NCBI GenBank assembly: GCA_014378195.1
Contig: JACMOC010000001.1
Coordinates: forward strand, 24,435 to 88,434
DNA length: 64,000 bases
Source: Oligoflexus sp.
GTDB taxonomy: Bacteria; Bdellovibrionota_B; Oligoflexia; Oligoflexales; Oligoflexaceae
Reading direction: 5' to 3'
Both the position numbers and the translations under genes were made by a program. The notes below the pieces were generated by a model that searched no databases, had not been told where the DNA came from, and worked only from the letters and a program-made list of their open reading frames with translations. Position 1 is the stretch's first letter. The number at the start of each line of letters is the position of its first letter. Positions 62,956 through 64,000 of the stretch are shown here, in pieces.

Positions 62956-63159
62956 TTATTTTTTGGATGGAACTGAAGTTGGGAACTTGTAGTTCGTGTA
63001 GTCTTGTTTGACCAGAGCATTGAAGCTGTCGAGGAAGAGAACATCTTTTTGCTCATCGCTGAGGTTCGGATTGTTTTCAACTTCAGCAAAAACTTTTGCG
63101 TCTTTTGTTACGTGATTTCTTTGGAATCTATTGAGATTGTCCCAAGTCAATTTAGTCAT
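62956..63159 (-). CDS. Small hypothetical protein
   Basis: A 67-residue protein from the ATG preceded by AAGGGA. It is helical and charged (TWDNLNRFQRNHVTKDAKVF and DEQKDVLFLDSF), with Lys/Ser at the end. It has no signal peptide. Function unknown. Confidence 0.6.
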   Translation of the reverse strand: MTKLTWDNLNRFQRNHVTKDAKVFAEVENNPNLSDEQKDVLFLDSFNALVKQDYTNYKFPTSVPSKK

Positions 63160-63373
63160 GTTATATCCCTTCAACCGAGAATGTAAGAAGGCCCCAGTGT
63201 ACGCAACATAGCGCGAACGTCCACCGCTTATTTTGACTTTATAAACCTGTCATTACGGCTCTTTTTTGGACCTGTTTTACCATATATTTGTATGGTTTTT
63301 GCTTGAGAATTTGAGTCGGATTTGTTACATATGGGGGGTGCCTAACGAGCTTGCTCACCAGCGAAGGATTGTT

Positions 63374-64000
63374 ATGACCACACTCGCTTTAAAAACAGTC
63401 ATCGGTAACAAAATCATCATCAGTGCAGACGCAGTCCTTTGTTTTCATTCAATTAAAAGCGGACGTTACTGGTATAAGGGTCAGCAAAATTGCGACCTCA
63501 TTTTTTATAAAAAGGGCAAGGAAACCATCATTCATGCCTCGGGAGGCGTGCGTTTTCGTATCGCTCTTTCCGCGACTGACGATGGCGTCTCAAATGGCAC
63601 ACTCAGTCTTCTTGGGTGGCTAAGGGAAACGCCCAATGCCATCCGCATCGTCACGACTCTTTTAGCAAGCCATGCAAAAGAGGTCCTAAGAAGACGGGAA
63701 TTGAGATTAGCTATGGAGGTGGAGGCCGAGGAATCAGGTGAGGACAAACTGGAGCTCAATGAAGCGATAGGGAGTCATTTTTCCATCAAGGCTGATGAGG
63801 ATAAGATCGAGGAGAAAAACCGCATCAGTTTTGCCGAGTCGGACCGAAATTTTGAAATTGCGGTAAAAAGCCGCTGGTATCATCAGAGTTTTGTGAACTT
63901 CTGTAAGACTCACGATATCAAGTGTTATTATCGGTCGGTTTTTGCCGAACCAGAACAACCACGTGTCCTTGAGAATGTAATGGATACGATGTTATGGGCG
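63374..64000 (+). CDS. Partial gene of unknown function (runs off the window)
   Basis: The frame is open for 209 codons to the window end, from an ATG preceded by GAAGGA (spacing seven). The product starts MTTLALKTVIGNKIII without a signal peptide. It contains a Lys/Glu-rich middle (VEAEESGEDKLE) and a later RWYHQSFVNFCKTHDIKCYYR segment. I recognise no family. Composition matches normal coding sequence. Confidence 0.75.
   Translation, partial: MTTLALKTVIGNKIIISADAVLCFHSIKSGRYWYKGQQNCDLIFYKKGKETIIHASGGVRFRIALSATDDGVSNGTLSLLGWLRETPNAIRIVTTLLASHAKEVLRRRELRLAMEVEAEESGEDKLELNEAIGSHFSIKADEDKIEEKNRISFAESDRNFEIAVKSRWYHQSFVNFCKTHDIKCYYRSVFAEPEQPRVLENVMDTMLWA

Noticed and set aside
1..64000. tRNA, rRNA, insertion sequence, integrase or attachment site
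   Set aside because: I looked for cloverleaf-like sequences, transposase or integrase genes and flanking direct repeats and found none. A tRNA or ncRNA search program would be needed to be certain.

Overview
The window looks like a chromosomal segment of a predatory or saprophytic member of the Bdellovibrionota/Oligoflexia group (for example Oligoflexus-like). This is an inference. It rests on the very high density of lipoprotein signal peptides (roughly one gene in four), several secreted peptidases and hydrolases, RCC1-type and von Willebrand factor A (VWA) surface lipoproteins, intermediate GC content and good Shine-Dalgarno sites. I see no rRNA, tRNA, CRISPR array, insertion sequence, integrase or phage gene.

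Layout. 1-7.1 kb: a large RCC1-repeat lipoprotein (cut by the left edge), an FMN reductase/RNase H-like pair, a small lipoprotein, and a decayed second RCC1 gene. 7.2-13 kb: secreted proteins on the minus strand (unknown exported protein, lysophospholipase-like lipoprotein, S15-type hydrolase, PA14 lipoprotein with an 11-residue tandem repeat). 13-18 kb: type II thioesterase, VWA lipoprotein, then a two-gene plus-strand unit whose first gene is a probable lipoprotein ADP-ribosyltransferase behind an operator-like region. 18-23 kb: aldo/keto reductase, OmpA-like protein, and a protein with two receiver domains, a long low-complexity linker and TPRs. 22.8-27.3 kb: a complete, translationally coupled BMP-type nucleoside ABC transporter. 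27.5-34 kb: trypsin-like lipoprotein, solute-binding protein, VWA lipoprotein, S9 peptidase. 34-41 kb: DUF2171 protein, class D beta-lactamase, a wrecked hybrid histidine kinase gene, a CHAD-like lipoprotein and an M61-like metallopeptidase. 41-47 kb: a DPP-IV-like peptidase and an intact RCC1 lipoprotein. 47-55 kb: ATP-grasp ligase, glutathione S-transferase, DUF1543 protein, M48 lipoprotein, HemF-like oxidase. 55-62 kb: psuG, FMN-dependent glutamate synthase-like protein, SDR, truncated flavin monooxygenase, cNMP-binding protein, GIY-YIG nuclease, truncated acyl-CoA ligase. 62-64 kb: small unknown genes and a partial unknown gene.

How the genes may work together (inference): secreted proteases, a lipase and an ADP-ribosyltransferase would attack other cells or their debris. 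The nucleoside transporter and pseudouridine-5'-phosphate glycosidase would help use the released RNA. RCC1, VWA and PA14 lipoproteins would act at the surface. Five loci (RCC1 copy 2, the hybrid kinase, the flavin monooxygenase, the acyl-CoA ligase and a fragment upstream of the ATP-grasp gene) show decay, which suggests active gene loss.

The best candidate for something new is the ADP-ribosyltransferase lipoprotein and its downstream partner at 15.7-17.9 kb.
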